A DNA stretch of 64,000 bases from Corynebacterium simulans. GTDB lineage: Bacteria > Actinomycetota > Actinomycetes > Mycobacteriales > Mycobacteriaceae. Made by a program: the position numbers and the translations under genes. Below the pieces are notes generated by a model. It was not told the DNA's origin and ran no database searches. It was given only the letters and a program-made list of their open reading frames with translations. Below are positions 1-7,755 of the stretch, piece after piece (position 1 is the stretch's first letter; each line of letters starts with the position of its first letter). The stretch spans positions 558,001 to 622,000 of the forward strand of contig NZ_CP014634.1 of assembly GCF_001586215.1 (NCBI RefSeq). The letters run 5' to 3'.

Positions 1-770
1 CGGAACTCAGTGAGCTCGCAGCACATTGCCAGTCCCCCGCTACTGCCCGCGGCTTACTCGCGGAAGCGCAGGATCTCCTGCACAATTCCCTGGACCACCG
101 CGCGAACGAGCTAGAACTTGCCACGTGGTTTTCTCGCATTATCACTGACATCGTGCGCTCGCCCGGCGTCGCCAGCCCCGTGCGCCTTTCCGGCCCCGTC
201 GCCCGCGGTGACGCACTTCCTTCCATGACCATCACTTGGCTGGGCGAGGACCCGCAGCTGGAATCTATTTTTAGGGACGTGGGCCTTGTTGGCCGTTCTG
301 CAGAAGAGAGCATGGCCAGCCGTGCCGACGCTGGCCTGCCGCTGGGTGTAGGCAGCGAAGACGCACTGCTGAAGGAAGCACTGGATTTGCGCCCGCCAGC
401 ACTCAAGGTGGTCGATGGCCTACCGGATCGCAATACGACTGTCGACGTCCAGAGTGACCTGCTCGCCCCCATCGCCGCCATCGCGCGCTGGGCCGCCCCG
501 GCGCCGCGTCCCACCCCGGATCGCCTCGCTATCGGCGTTGAGCGTGAGCTTCTCGACGCCGCCGAAGCCGAGGCTTTATCCATTGCCTGGGGCACTGGCA
601 TAGCGTTGGAGTTGCGCCTGTGGCACGCCGGCGTGAACGGACGCGATGGTGTCCTTGCTACTCTCCCACCGCTCGACCGCACCGCTTATGGCTCCGCCTG
701 CCGCACGGTATCCGCAAACTTTGAGTCCATTGATAAACGTCAGCAAGACTGCTCCACGCAGGACAATTAA
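1..770 (+). CDS. DUF294-type nucleotidyltransferase-like protein, 3' part
   Basis: The reading frame is open from the window edge, so the true start lies upstream and only the last 255 or so codons are seen. The C-terminal half has the look of the DUF294 C-terminal substrate-binding region: a helical stretch (DLLAPIAAIARWAA) followed by TPDRLA and a long ELLDAAEAEALSIAW helix ending in LELRLW. The middle part would be the DUF294 nucleotidyltransferase fold. The GS..R and paired-acid motif of active transferases is not clear here, so activity is doubtful. Such proteins usually carry CBS domains upstream, beyond this window. It lies 82 bp before amtR on the same strand. Assignment rests on family resemblance only. 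Confidence 0.55.
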   Translation, partial: ELSELAAHCQSPATARGLLAEAQDLLHNSLDHRANELELATWFSRIITDIVRSPGVASPVRLSGPVARGDALPSMTITWLGEDPQLESIFRDVGLVGRSAEESMASRADAGLPLGVGSEDALLKEALDLRPPALKVVDGLPDRNTTVDVQSDLLAPIAAIARWAAPAPRPTPDRLAIGVERELLDAAEAEALSIAWGTGIALELRLWHAGVNGRDGVLATLPPLDRTAYGSACRTVSANFESIDKRQQDCSTQDN

Positions 771-810
771 TTAGTTGCTGCGAATATAAACGAGTACACT
801 TAACTGGCTT

Positions 811-828
811 AATGAATTAAAATTCATT
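811..828. promoter_or_regulatory. Perfect palindrome in the amtR leader
   Basis: AATGAATT-AA-AATTCATT is a perfect 18-bp inverted repeat. It lies 24 bp before the amtR ATG and just downstream of -10-like sequences (TATAAA at 785-790, TACACT at 795-800). The position suits an operator. It does not look like the AmtR box of C. glutamicum (CTAT-N6-ATAG core), so if it is an operator the regulator is unknown. Confidence 0.45.
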
Positions 829-852
829 CACACGAAAGGAGGCGTCCTGCCC

Positions 853-1572
853 ATGGCTGGAACTGTTGGTAGGCCGCGCAAGAACAGCCCGCGCCGCCGT
901 GGAACTACCGCCCGTGAAGAGATTCTCGACGCTTCATCAGAGCTTTTCACCACGCAGGGTTTTGCCACCACTTCGACGCACCAGATTGCGGATGCCGTGG
1001 GCATTCGCCAGGCGTCTCTGTATTATCATTTCCCCTCCAAGACAGAAATCTTTCTAACCCTCCTTAATTCCACCATCGAGCCTTCCCTCGAGCTTGCTGA
1101 GGAGCTGGCGGCCTCCGCTGCCGCCGCCGAGCAACGTCTGTGGTCTCTCGTTGCGGCGGAGTCCCGCCTGTTGCTCACCAGCGGCTGGAACGTCGGCCGC
1201 CTGTACCAGTTGCCTGTGGCTAACTCTCCTGAGTTCTCCGAGTACCACGAACAGCGTACTGCTTTGCAGTCTCGTTTCCGCGAAATTGCCGCCTCAATCG
1301 TCGGCGAGGATGACCCTCGCATCGAGCTTCCGTTCCACATCGCACTTTCGGTCATTGAGATGCGCCCGAACGATGGCACCCCGCCTTTCGACGCTTCCCA
1401 GCGCGTTCCGGAAACTGCCGCCATGCTTGCCGACGCCGCGCTAGCCGTTCTCGGCGCAAAGGTTCCGGACAACGCGGAAGAGACCACTCTTGAGCTGCTC
1501 AAGAACCGCCACGACTCCATCTCCTCTGCCGCCGCTGCTGCCGCGGATCGTAAGAAGAAGTCCGGCAATTAA
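853..1572 (+). CDS. amtR: TetR-family nitrogen-control repressor AmtR
   Basis: 239-residue TetR-type repressor. The N-terminal helix-turn-helix (about residues 20-65) contains EEILDASSELFTTQGFATTS and the recognition segment HQIADAVGIRQASLYYHFPS, which I recognise as nearly identical to C. glutamicum AmtR. The region around LYQLP and ELPFH..LSVIEMR also matches. AmtR represses ammonium uptake and assimilation genes and is released by adenylylated GlnK. The ATG at 853 follows a strong AAAGGAGG ribosome site with good spacing. The C-terminal tail from about residue 215 is Ala/Lys-rich and longer than I expect for the family. Linkage to purH-purN matches C. glutamicum, but here about 6 kb of accessory genes separate amtR from purH. 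Confidence 0.93.
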   Translation: MAGTVGRPRKNSPRRRGTTAREEILDASSELFTTQGFATTSTHQIADAVGIRQASLYYHFPSKTEIFLTLLNSTIEPSLELAEELAASAAAAEQRLWSLVAAESRLLLTSGWNVGRLYQLPVANSPEFSEYHEQRTALQSRFREIAASIVGEDDPRIELPFHIALSVIEMRPNDGTPPFDASQRVPETAAMLADAALAVLGAKVPDNAEETTLELLKNRHDSISSAAAAAADRKKKSGN

Positions 1573-1607
1573 TTAGTGTGTGCAGCGTGGTGCTGCCAAG
1601 CAAACAC

Positions 1608-2219
1608 CTATCGCTGCCAGTAGTCGTTCCAGGTGACGCTTTCTACGGCCGTGTTGTCTTGGTAGACGCGCAGACCGTCGGCGTTGACCACGATGTACGA
1701 AGGATCGGCATCAACCTGGTAGGTGCCTTCGTGACCTTCGGCGGGCAGCTCCAAGGTGCCACCGAACATATCGGAACGGTAGGTAGCACCGCCGGCGTTG
1801 CCGCAGACGACAACCTTGCCATCATCGCTGGTGCCAGCGAGGATGAGGTCCTCGCCCGCGGTGCACGATGCATAGCTGCCGGACCAACCGCGGTCGCTCA
1901 AAATACCACCGCTGACGGTGGACTTATCGCGCCCGTGGTCGTAATGCTCTTCCGGGTTAGGCGCTGTTTCCGTCACGGTTACTACGGACTGGCTTGGGCT
2001 TTCTTTAGTGCTAGGCGCTACGGAAGTCGTCTCTGCCGGAGCGGAAGTTGATTCCACCGGCTTGAATTCCTGCTGCGCAGTCTGCTCGGTTTTGTCGTCG
2101 CCACGGCTGAGCAAGAAAAATGCTGCAGCAGCCGCCACGATTGCGACGAGAATTACGATTCCGACGACGATAGGCACCACGCCAGACTTATCTTTTTGCT
2201 GCGGATACGGATAAGTCAT
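1608..2219 (-). CDS. Single-span envelope protein with C-terminal secreted domain
   Basis: 203 residues. A short cytoplasmic N-terminus (MTYPYPQQKDKS) leads into one membrane span (about 13-37, VVPIVVGIVILVAIVAAAAA). A Thr/Ser/Pro-rich linker (about 45-85) and a compact extracytoplasmic domain (about 100-203) follow. The domain contains RGWSGSYASC, a second Cys in VVVCGNAGG and YRSDMFGG, so a disulfide between the two cysteines is likely. The same pattern (GWxG...C...VxxC...YR) recurs in the 4500-5291 product, so the two are paralogues. The ATG follows AGAAGG at a suitable distance. It lies downstream of the FHA-like gene and the kinase on the same strand. Function unknown. Confidence 0.75.
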   Translation of the reverse strand: MTYPYPQQKDKSGVVPIVVGIVILVAIVAAAAAFFLLSRGDDKTEQTAQQEFKPVESTSAPAETTSVAPSTKESPSQSVVTVTETAPNPEEHYDHGRDKSTVSGGILSDRGWSGSYASCTAGEDLILAGTSDDGKVVVCGNAGGATYRSDMFGGTLELPAEGHEGTYQVDADPSYIVVNADGLRVYQDNTAVESVTWNDYWQR

Positions 2220-2291
2220 AATGTGCGCCTTCTTTTCTGTGTCGATACGAGAAATGCTCTATGTGCTAGGTGCGCTAGGTCTTCCTAGACC

Positions 2292-2963
2292 TTAACGATA
2301 GCGCTGAACGGCATAGTGAGCCAAGCAGTTTTTATGAGGCTTATACACCGCTTCGCCGTCTTCTTTAAGGCTTTCAATCAGGCGATCGATCTTCTGGTTG
2401 GTCTTCTTCTCGGTCCAGCCAAGTGCCTGCGCCAGCTCTCGAATCGCCGGGATATTAGCATCCGTGGCACCCGGCGCGCGGAGGTAGCTAGCCAGTTGGC
2501 GCAGCAGTAGCTCCTGCTCGTCATTCGGGACGTGGCGAGTGCGCGTGCGGTCCCCCTCCTCATCCAGCGGGCGCGGGGTGCGGCGAATCATGTCGTTGTT
2601 TTGAACGTCGATGTGAATCTCGTACACGCAATCAGGCGTGGTGAAAGTGATGGCGGTCGGCCCCGGTGGGATGGGTGCCAAGCCGCGCGGCCCTACCTCG
2701 ATGCGCGAATGGGAGCGCACATTGCGCTGGCTGATATAAAGCGGAATATGGCGGCCCACGTTGGCGAGCATCCAGCCTTGGCCGGAGTACCACAGCTGGA
2801 ATAGCTGACGGTGCAGGTCCAAGTCCTCTGCGCCTACTACAAAGTCACCAGCACGGCCTACTATGAGCTCGTCGCCCGGGCCCATCCGGTGTACCTGCCC
2901 GACCAAGTCATTGATCTGAAGCCATGGTCCAGAGTTTGCCGGCGAGCTGGCGTGAGACTGCAT
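2292..2963 (-). CDS. FHA-like domain protein with C-terminal winged helix
   Basis: 223 residues, no signal or membrane span. The N-terminal half (about 15-115) looks like a divergent FHA fold: ELIVGRAGDFVV, then LHRQLFQLWYSGQGWMLANVG, then a run of short strands. The usual Ser-x-x-His is not evident. The C-terminal half (about 145-223) is helical and resembles a winged helix (LLRQLASYL, IRELAQALGWTEKKTNQKID, RLIESLKEDG). FHA domains bind phosphothreonine, and the gene directly follows a Ser/Thr kinase gene (79-bp gap, same strand), so a phosphorylation-dependent partner is a sensible inference. Upstream TAATCT abuts the ATG, so the exact start is uncertain. Confidence 0.65.
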   Translation of the reverse strand: MQSHASSPANSGPWLQINDLVGQVHRMGPGDELIVGRAGDFVVGAEDLDLHRQLFQLWYSGQGWMLANVGRHIPLYISQRNVRSHSRIEVGPRGLAPIPPGPTAITFTTPDCVYEIHIDVQNNDMIRRTPRPLDEEGDRTRTRHVPNDEQELLLRQLASYLRAPGATDANIPAIRELAQALGWTEKKTNQKIDRLIESLKEDGEAVYKPHKNCLAHYAVQRYR

Positions 2964-3042
2964 AGATTAGGCGCTTTCGAAGTCGAGGATAGATGGACAG
3001 GTTTATTCCGAAAGTCCATACTAATACCCAAAAGCGTGAAAG

Positions 3043-4323
3043 TTAGCCGGTTACTAGCGCAATTGTGGTGATCGCAATCGTGATGATGATAAGAATCGTC
3101 GCCGCAATCATCAACGCGTTGTTGTTATCCTTCTGCGGCCGCGCAGGCTGCGCCGGCCGAGCAGACCGTACCTGCTGCGGCGATTGCTGCATTGGCCTTG
3201 CTGAAGGCATGGACGCCCCCGGATTGATTCCTGGGTTGAAGGGCGCATTGATAGGCCCGCCATAAGAAGGCACCGAGCCCATCGCGGGGTTACCCCAATT
3301 CTGCGCACCTCCGGCGAGGTTTTGGGCGCTGCCCATACTAAAGCCCATGGCGGGAAGCTGACCGCTTGCCGGATAGTTCGTGGCTTGGTTCTCCGGGATT
3401 GCGGATCGCGTATTAAGTTCGGCTCCACCGTTTCCGCATGCCTCCAGTGCATCGATGAACTTGCTGGCTTCTGGAAAACGCTTATAAGGAGTGTTATCCA
3501 ATGCTCGTTCCATCACTGCGTCAATCTGCTGAGTGGCCATTGCCGCCTGTGGATCAAGCCGTGCCACGATAGCCGGGGTGCCCATCGCCGGGACTATACG
3601 TTTGGTGCGCCAGGCAGACTCCGGCATCATCTCTTTGAGGTGATACATGGTCAGCATCTCAAACGCGATGAGTGCTAGCGCATAGTTATCACCTGAAAAG
3701 GATGCTTCCTGGCCGCTGTAATCACGCGAATTGCTCTCTGGTGAAGAGTAGTTTTCAGTTCCGATTACGTTGCCTACGGCGGTCAAACGCGACTGTCCCT
3801 CCGAGATAGCGATTCCGAAGTCGCTCAGAACGCTATAGCCGCTATCGGTGGGCCGGCGGCGTAGCAAGATATTGGCCGGTTTTACATCCCTGTGAATCCA
3901 CCCATCCGGGCGCATCGAATGCATCTGGTCCAGTGCTTTGGCCACGGGGCGCAAGTACTTGACGACGTCGCTGATGCTAAAACCCGGCTCGTTACTATGG
4001 CGACGTTCACGGATGAGCTCTTCCAACGTGCCGCCTTCGAAAAGCTCCATCTCAAAGCCGAGATTGCCCTCGGTGTCGGCCAGCTTCTTATTTATGTGCG
4101 TGACATAGGAGCTATGGATGGCCGCCAGCGCCTTCATTTCATTATGGAAGCGCTTGAGCCCTTCTTCGTTGTGTAGCTCCGGCAACACCGTCTTGATTGC
4201 AACGTTGCGCCCTAGATCGACATCGGTGGCCGCGAAGACGGTTCCCATGCCGCCGCCACCGATGCGCCGGACGTTTGCATATCCTTGGCGCTCCAGCCAC
4301 ATAACTACACGGGAATCATTCAC
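3043..4323 (-). CDS. Tail-anchored Ser/Thr protein kinase (Pkn family)
   Basis: 426 residues. A complete Hanks-type kinase domain occupies about 14-295: Gly-rich loop IGGGGMGTVF (21-30), VAIK with Lys44, helix-C Glu62 in RFHNEMK, catalytic HRDVKPAN (144-151), DFG (168-170), and the SPE that replaces APE (194-196). A long Pro/Gln/Gly-rich linker (about 300-395) leads to one C-terminal membrane span (about 403-425) that ends the protein. There is no extracellular sensor such as PASTA, so the kinase faces the cytoplasm with no visible ligand domain. The start is GTG at 4323 with only a weak ribosome site. All catalytic residues are intact. It lies next to an FHA-like gene and single-span envelope proteins with similar Gln/Pro-rich regions, which are candidate substrates. 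Confidence 0.88.
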   Translation of the reverse strand: MNDSRVVMWLERQGYANVRRIGGGGMGTVFAATDVDLGRNVAIKTVLPELHNEEGLKRFHNEMKALAAIHSSYVTHINKKLADTEGNLGFEMELFEGGTLEELIRERRHSNEPGFSISDVVKYLRPVAKALDQMHSMRPDGWIHRDVKPANILLRRRPTDSGYSVLSDFGIAISEGQSRLTAVGNVIGTENYSSPESNSRDYSGQEASFSGDNYALALIAFEMLTMYHLKEMMPESAWRTKRIVPAMGTPAIVARLDPQAAMATQQIDAVMERALDNTPYKRFPEASKFIDALEACGNGGAELNTRSAIPENQATNYPASGQLPAMGFSMGSAQNLAGGAQNWGNPAMGSVPSYGGPINAPFNPGINPGASMPSARPMQQSPQQVRSARPAQPARPQKDNNNALMIAATILIIITIAITTIALVTG

Positions 4324-4499
4324 GCGTATATTTCACCACACCCGATGTAGATGCATGTTCTAAGAATCGCCCTATCTACCCCGCTTGTGGGGTAGCATAA
4401 CCGCTCGTAGAAGGCAGCTACTATTTGTAACTACTCGGAAACTTTTAAGTTGCTGCCTGTATTTATTTCCTATCGCCGATTTCTTTGCCGAAGGATGCA

Positions 4500-5291
4500 A
4501 TGACCAACCCTAACCAAGGCCCAAATCACTACCCTTCGCTGTCCACGAATATGTACTCGGGCGCGCAGTCGCAATCCCCATTTGGCGAGCAGAATCCCTA
4601 TACCGACCCAAATGGCCGCTACCAGTCGACGCAGCCGATGGGATTTACAGCGCCCACCGCGCGGCCCTCGCGAAACTGGGTTCCGATCCTGTGCATCTTG
4701 GCAGTCATCCTGGCCATGCTGATTGGCGGCGGCGTGGTCTGGGCGGATAAGAAGAGCGACGAGGCTCAGCAGCCACCTGTCGCTCCGGCACCGCCATCGA
4801 CGGAGGTTACGGAAGAACCCGCCACGACCACGGAAGAAACCGAGTCTGATCCAACGCCTACCCAGGATTCTTCTTCCCCGGCGCAGAATAATTCGCCGCG
4901 CTATCAGCAAAGGCAGCAGCCGCGCCAGCAAACCCACACCACTACGCAGCGCACGGATTATCCAGCAGGGCTTAGCGCCAATGGCTGGGACGGAATCTCC
5001 GGCGCGCAGTGCAACGGCGGCGAAGCCGTGTACGCGGCCAAGAAGTCCGCGCCACAGGCGCACATCGTCATCTGTGACGAAAGCTCCGGCTTGGTCTACC
5101 GCGGCAATTGGTCCAGCGGCCCGGCCGTTGGCACTGCCTCAGGCAGCGGCACTTCGTACACCGCTACCTTCAACGATGTCAGCCAGCTGCTGATTAATGG
5201 CGACGAGTTCACAATCATCCCGGATAGCACCTCTTATGACTCGAGCAAGCTAGACACCGGCCAGTTCAGCACCGTCTGGAGCGCCAACTAG
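4500..5291 (+). CDS. Single-span envelope protein, paralogue of the 1608-2219 product
   Basis: 263 residues from ATG 4500, chosen because AAGGA lies 5 bp upstream; a TTG at 4485 in frame is the alternative. The N-terminal 60 residues are Pro/Asn/Gln-rich and cytoplasmic. A span at about 62-84 (VPILCILAVILAMLIGGGVV) is followed by a Thr/Glu/Pro- and Gln-rich linker, then a C-terminal secreted domain (about 158-263). The domain contains LSANGWDGISGAQC, IVICDESSGLVYRGNW and a Thr/Ser-rich end. GWxG, the two Cys and YR match the 1608-2219 product. It is divergent from the kinase gene. Its last codon overlaps the convergent lipoprotein gene by 4 bp. Function unknown; it could be a kinase substrate or sensor subunit. 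Confidence 0.72.
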   Translation: MTNPNQGPNHYPSLSTNMYSGAQSQSPFGEQNPYTDPNGRYQSTQPMGFTAPTARPSRNWVPILCILAVILAMLIGGGVVWADKKSDEAQQPPVAPAPPSTEVTEEPATTTEETESDPTPTQDSSSPAQNNSPRYQQRQQPRQQTHTTTQRTDYPAGLSANGWDGISGAQCNGGEAVYAAKKSAPQAHIVICDESSGLVYRGNWSSGPAVGTASGSGTSYTATFNDVSQLLINGDEFTIIPDSTSYDSSKLDTGQFSTVWSAN

Positions 5292-6217
5292 CAAGCGGCC
5301 TTGGGCCACTGGACCTTCGCACCTGCGAGTTCGGTGGCCAAGGCGCTGAGCATTTGTTGTGCCGAGCCATAGGCACCGCTTGGCGACGTCGCGTAAATAG
5401 CCACCGCAACCTTCTTACCGTTGAGCTCTACCGTGCCCATCTGCCGTGCTTCATAGGCGCCGTTTGTATCTGGGCCCCAACCGCCCTTAAAAGATGAATT
5501 ATCGAGGCTGCCTAAGCCATAGCTTTGGGCAGGATCAGAGGCAGCCATAGCAGTGAGCACTCCGCTGCCCTGTGCGATACAACCCAACTGCCCTATAAAA
5601 CGCGCTTGATCAGCGACTGTCCATTGGGTCTGCCCGAAGGCAGAAAAGCCCGGACGGGTAACCGTGGGCTGCACTTGCACGTCTAAGCCTGCTTCCGCTA
5701 GAACTGCGCTGGCGGCGCTAGCTGCAGACTGCCCGCCGCCTAGGGATTGCCAGAGATTTTCTGCGGCCGCATTATCTGAAAAAGTAATGGCCTGCGAGAC
5801 CATCGCCGGATCTGCAGAACCAGCGCGTTCCGCGGCAATTGCCACCGGCACCTTCGCGGTAGACCATGCGGCTCGCGGCTCAGAAATACCGGCACTATAT
5901 ACCTCATCCTGACCTGCAACGGCGATTCCGGCTTTCCCGCCGTACTTGCTCTGAACGTCTTCGACGATCTTCTGCAGTGCTTCCTGGACGTTCCCCCTCG
6001 CTGCAGCAGGAGCCGGGTCCTTGTCAGACTTTCCACCATCGCCTTTAGCATCCGCATCGGGCACCATCGTCTGCCCGCTCAAAGTGGGGCGCGGGTCCAC
6101 ATCCGTGCTGGTGGTCATGCTAACTTCCGCTCTTTCCTCCACATCACCGATCGTGCAGGCACTTGCGGCCAAAGCCACGCATAGTAGGCCCAGACCGCAC
6201 AGGTTCTTTTTCTTCAT
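5288..6217 (-). CDS. Lipoprotein with beta-lactamase/PBP-like serine-hydrolase fold
   Basis: 309 residues. A lipoprotein signal ends in LAASAC with lipidated Cys21. After a charged linker (about 25-75) comes a class A-like serine-hydrolase domain: SxxK in AWSTAKVP, the SDN triad in ITFSDNAAAENLW, and KGGWG in place of KTG near the end. That combination is what a penicillin-interacting fold needs, but the K-[ST]-G box is replaced by KGG and no Glu166-type loop is clear. It may be a cell-wall binding or degenerate enzyme rather than a resistance beta-lactamase. The ATG follows AGAGAGGA. It sits 32 bp after the 6250-7029 gene and is probably co-transcribed with it. A second lipoprotein of this type is at 49918-51000. 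Confidence 0.72.
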   Translation of the reverse strand: MKKKNLCGLGLLCVALAASACTIGDVEERAEVSMTTSTDVDPRPTLSGQTMVPDADAKGDGGKSDKDPAPAAARGNVQEALQKIVEDVQSKYGGKAGIAVAGQDEVYSAGISEPRAAWSTAKVPVAIAAERAGSADPAMVSQAITFSDNAAAENLWQSLGGGQSAASAASAVLAEAGLDVQVQPTVTRPGFSAFGQTQWTVADQARFIGQLGCIAQGSGVLTAMAASDPAQSYGLGSLDNSSFKGGWGPDTNGAYEARQMGTVELNGKKVAVAIYATSPSGAYGSAQQMLSALATELAGAKVQWPKAAC

Positions 6218-6249
6218 CTAGTTGGGTCCTCTCTCGCTGCCGGAGCCGA

Positions 6250-7029
6250 TTAAACGATGTAAACAATGGCGTTGTTGCCGCCAGTGCAGGTGACATATTC
6301 GCCGTTGTCACGGCAATCCATCGTGTAGTTGATGCCAGTAACCGGGCTATATGCGGTGATGACCGCGTTATATTCCTTGGTATCTAGGAAATGCTCTACA
6401 TATGCATCGCGGACGGCGCGGGCGAACTCAGGAGAGGTCATCGTGGAATCACGGTAGACGTTGTTCAGGTCTCCGCCCGCAGCACCAGACATAGCTGCGT
6501 CGTTTGCGGCCACCGCACCGGCCGGAAGCGAGGGATACGCTGGGCGTTCCGGAGCCTTGGTCGTTTCTTCGGTTGTTGGCGCCTCGGTGGTTGCTTCTGC
6601 AGAGGTTGTCAGCATCGGGCTGGCGTTCTTCTCATCGCTGCCGCCCTTAAGAAGGAAAAATGCCAAAGCAGCGCAGAGCGCGATGACGGCAAGCACAATA
6701 AGAGCAATGATTGCCCACTTCGTACCGCTCGAGCGCTCTTCTTGGTACACCGGCGCCGCCTGGCTGTAATCCGCAGGACCATACTGCTGACTGTATCCGC
6801 CTTGCGCATAGTACGGCGCGGAGTCACCAGCAAATGGTGACCCCATGTTGGACAGCTCGTATTGCCCATAGTCCTGCGGCGGGTACCCCTGCTGTGAGTA
6901 GCCTTGCGGGAATTGCTGTTGTGGTTGATCCGCCGCGTTCTGCCCGCCTGACTGTTTTGCCCAAGGGTTGGTATTGGGTGCTTCGTTTGCGCCTTGGTAA
7001 GGGCCAAAGCCGTTGTTTTCGCCAGACAA
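6250..7029 (-). CDS. Single-span envelope protein with Gln/Tyr-rich cytoplasmic region
   Basis: 259 residues. The start is TTG at 7029, supported by AGGAG 7 bp upstream. The N-terminal 105 residues are rich in Gln, Gly, Tyr and Pro (QGYSQQGYPPQDYGQ). One span follows (about 108-132, WAIIALIVLAVIALCAALAF), then a Thr/Glu-rich linker. The extracytoplasmic domain of about 90 residues contains two Cys in YTMDCRDNGEYVTC. The low-complexity cytoplasmic segment has several Ser/Thr and resembles those of the neighbouring single-span proteins. First gene of a two-gene unit with the SxxK lipoprotein. Function unknown. Confidence 0.7.
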   Translation of the reverse strand: MSGENNGFGPYQGANEAPNTNPWAKQSGGQNAADQPQQQFPQGYSQQGYPPQDYGQYELSNMGSPFAGDSAPYYAQGGYSQQYGPADYSQAAPVYQEERSSGTKWAIIALIVLAVIALCAALAFFLLKGGSDEKNASPMLTTSAEATTEAPTTEETTKAPERPAYPSLPAGAVAANDAAMSGAAGGDLNNVYRDSTMTSPEFARAVRDAYVEHFLDTKEYNAVITAYSPVTGINYTMDCRDNGEYVTCTGGNNAIVYIV

Positions 7030-7189
7030 AACGTCTCCTATATGCAGGGATATGGTAGTTACTTAGATTTCTGATTATGGCACACGTATGCCCTTCGACC
7101 AGCTAATTTTTGTGCAGAACTCACCCGAAGTAGGCGGATCTGGGGACATTTCCTTGGTAGTGGGCGAAGTAGCCAAAACTTCGGTTACA

Positions 7190-7218
7190 TTGTCACTATT
7201 GCTATCACTGCTTATGTG
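7190..7218 (+). promoter_or_regulatory. Candidate promoter for the 7264 gene
   Basis: TTGTCA at 7190-7195 and TATGTG at 7213-7218 with a 17-bp spacer. The next gene starts 45 bp downstream, and a GAGGAAAGG stretch lies between. This is the only good -35/-10 pair seen in the divergent gap 7030-7263. Confidence 0.4.
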
Positions 7219-7263
7219 ATTCGCCACTGTCTTTGTTGAGGAAAGGCCGTTTTAGAAATCCCT

Positions 7264-7665
7264 ATGACGAACTATCCAGGTTTTGGCTCGCAGCCTAATA
7301 ACTCGCGTCCTAATTCATCGCCCCAGTTTGGCTCCCCGCAGTTTTCTGCGTCACAATCATCGCCACAATTTGGTTCCGGATCTTTTGCCCCCGGTACGAA
7401 CCCCGCGCACCCAGCATCGGCTACGCAACCTAATAACTTCGGCGCGCAAATGCCAGCGCGCAACGGCAAAGGATTGATTAGCGGCGCAATCATCGGTCTG
7501 ATTGCCGCCTTCCTCTTCCTCGCTATTGTCTTAGGCGCCGCGGCATATTTCCTGCTGCCAAAAGACATTCCAAACGCCCCAGCAGACACGGTGTCAACGC
7601 CAACCTCGACGCCAGCCTCAACTGCGCCAACGACCATGAGCGACGTTCCATCCGAAAACGTCTAA
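7264..7665 (+). CDS. Short single-span membrane protein, Ser/Asn/Pro-rich
   Basis: 133 residues. The N-terminal 65 residues consist of irregular repeats around S-P-Q-F-G (SSPQFGSPQFSASQSSPQFG). A span at about 74-99 (ISGAIIGLIAAFLFLAIVLG) is followed by a 30-residue Thr/Ser/Pro-rich outer tail. It lacks the folded C-terminal domain of its neighbours. The nearest good ribosome site is about 20 bp from the ATG, so expression signals are weak. It shares the layout of the other single-span proteins of this cluster. Function unknown. Confidence 0.6.
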   Translation: MTNYPGFGSQPNNSRPNSSPQFGSPQFSASQSSPQFGSGSFAPGTNPAHPASATQPNNFGAQMPARNGKGLISGAIIGLIAAFLFLAIVLGAAAYFLLPKDIPNAPADTVSTPTSTPASTAPTTMSDVPSENV

Positions 7666-7698
7666 AGGGGCCCAGCAACCATAAGTTGCCAGGCCCCT
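7666..7698. terminator. Bidirectional terminator between 7264 gene and purH
   Basis: GGGGCC-ca-GCAAC, loop CATAA, GTTGC-ca-GGCCCC form a stem with two mismatches. It starts right after the stop codon of the 7264 gene and faces the end of purH. No clear U-tract is present. Confidence 0.6.
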
Positions 7699-7755
7699 CA
7701 GCCAACTAGCGCTGCGCCTAATTAGCGGCGCAACGTAATAATTCGCGATAGCGAA

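Noticed and set aside
811..828. AmtR box (autoregulation)
   Set aside because: Lacks the CTAT-N6-ATAG core.
3043..4323. Kinase as a pseudokinase
   Set aside because: Lys44, Glu62, HRD, Asn151 and DFG are all present; only APE is changed to SPE.
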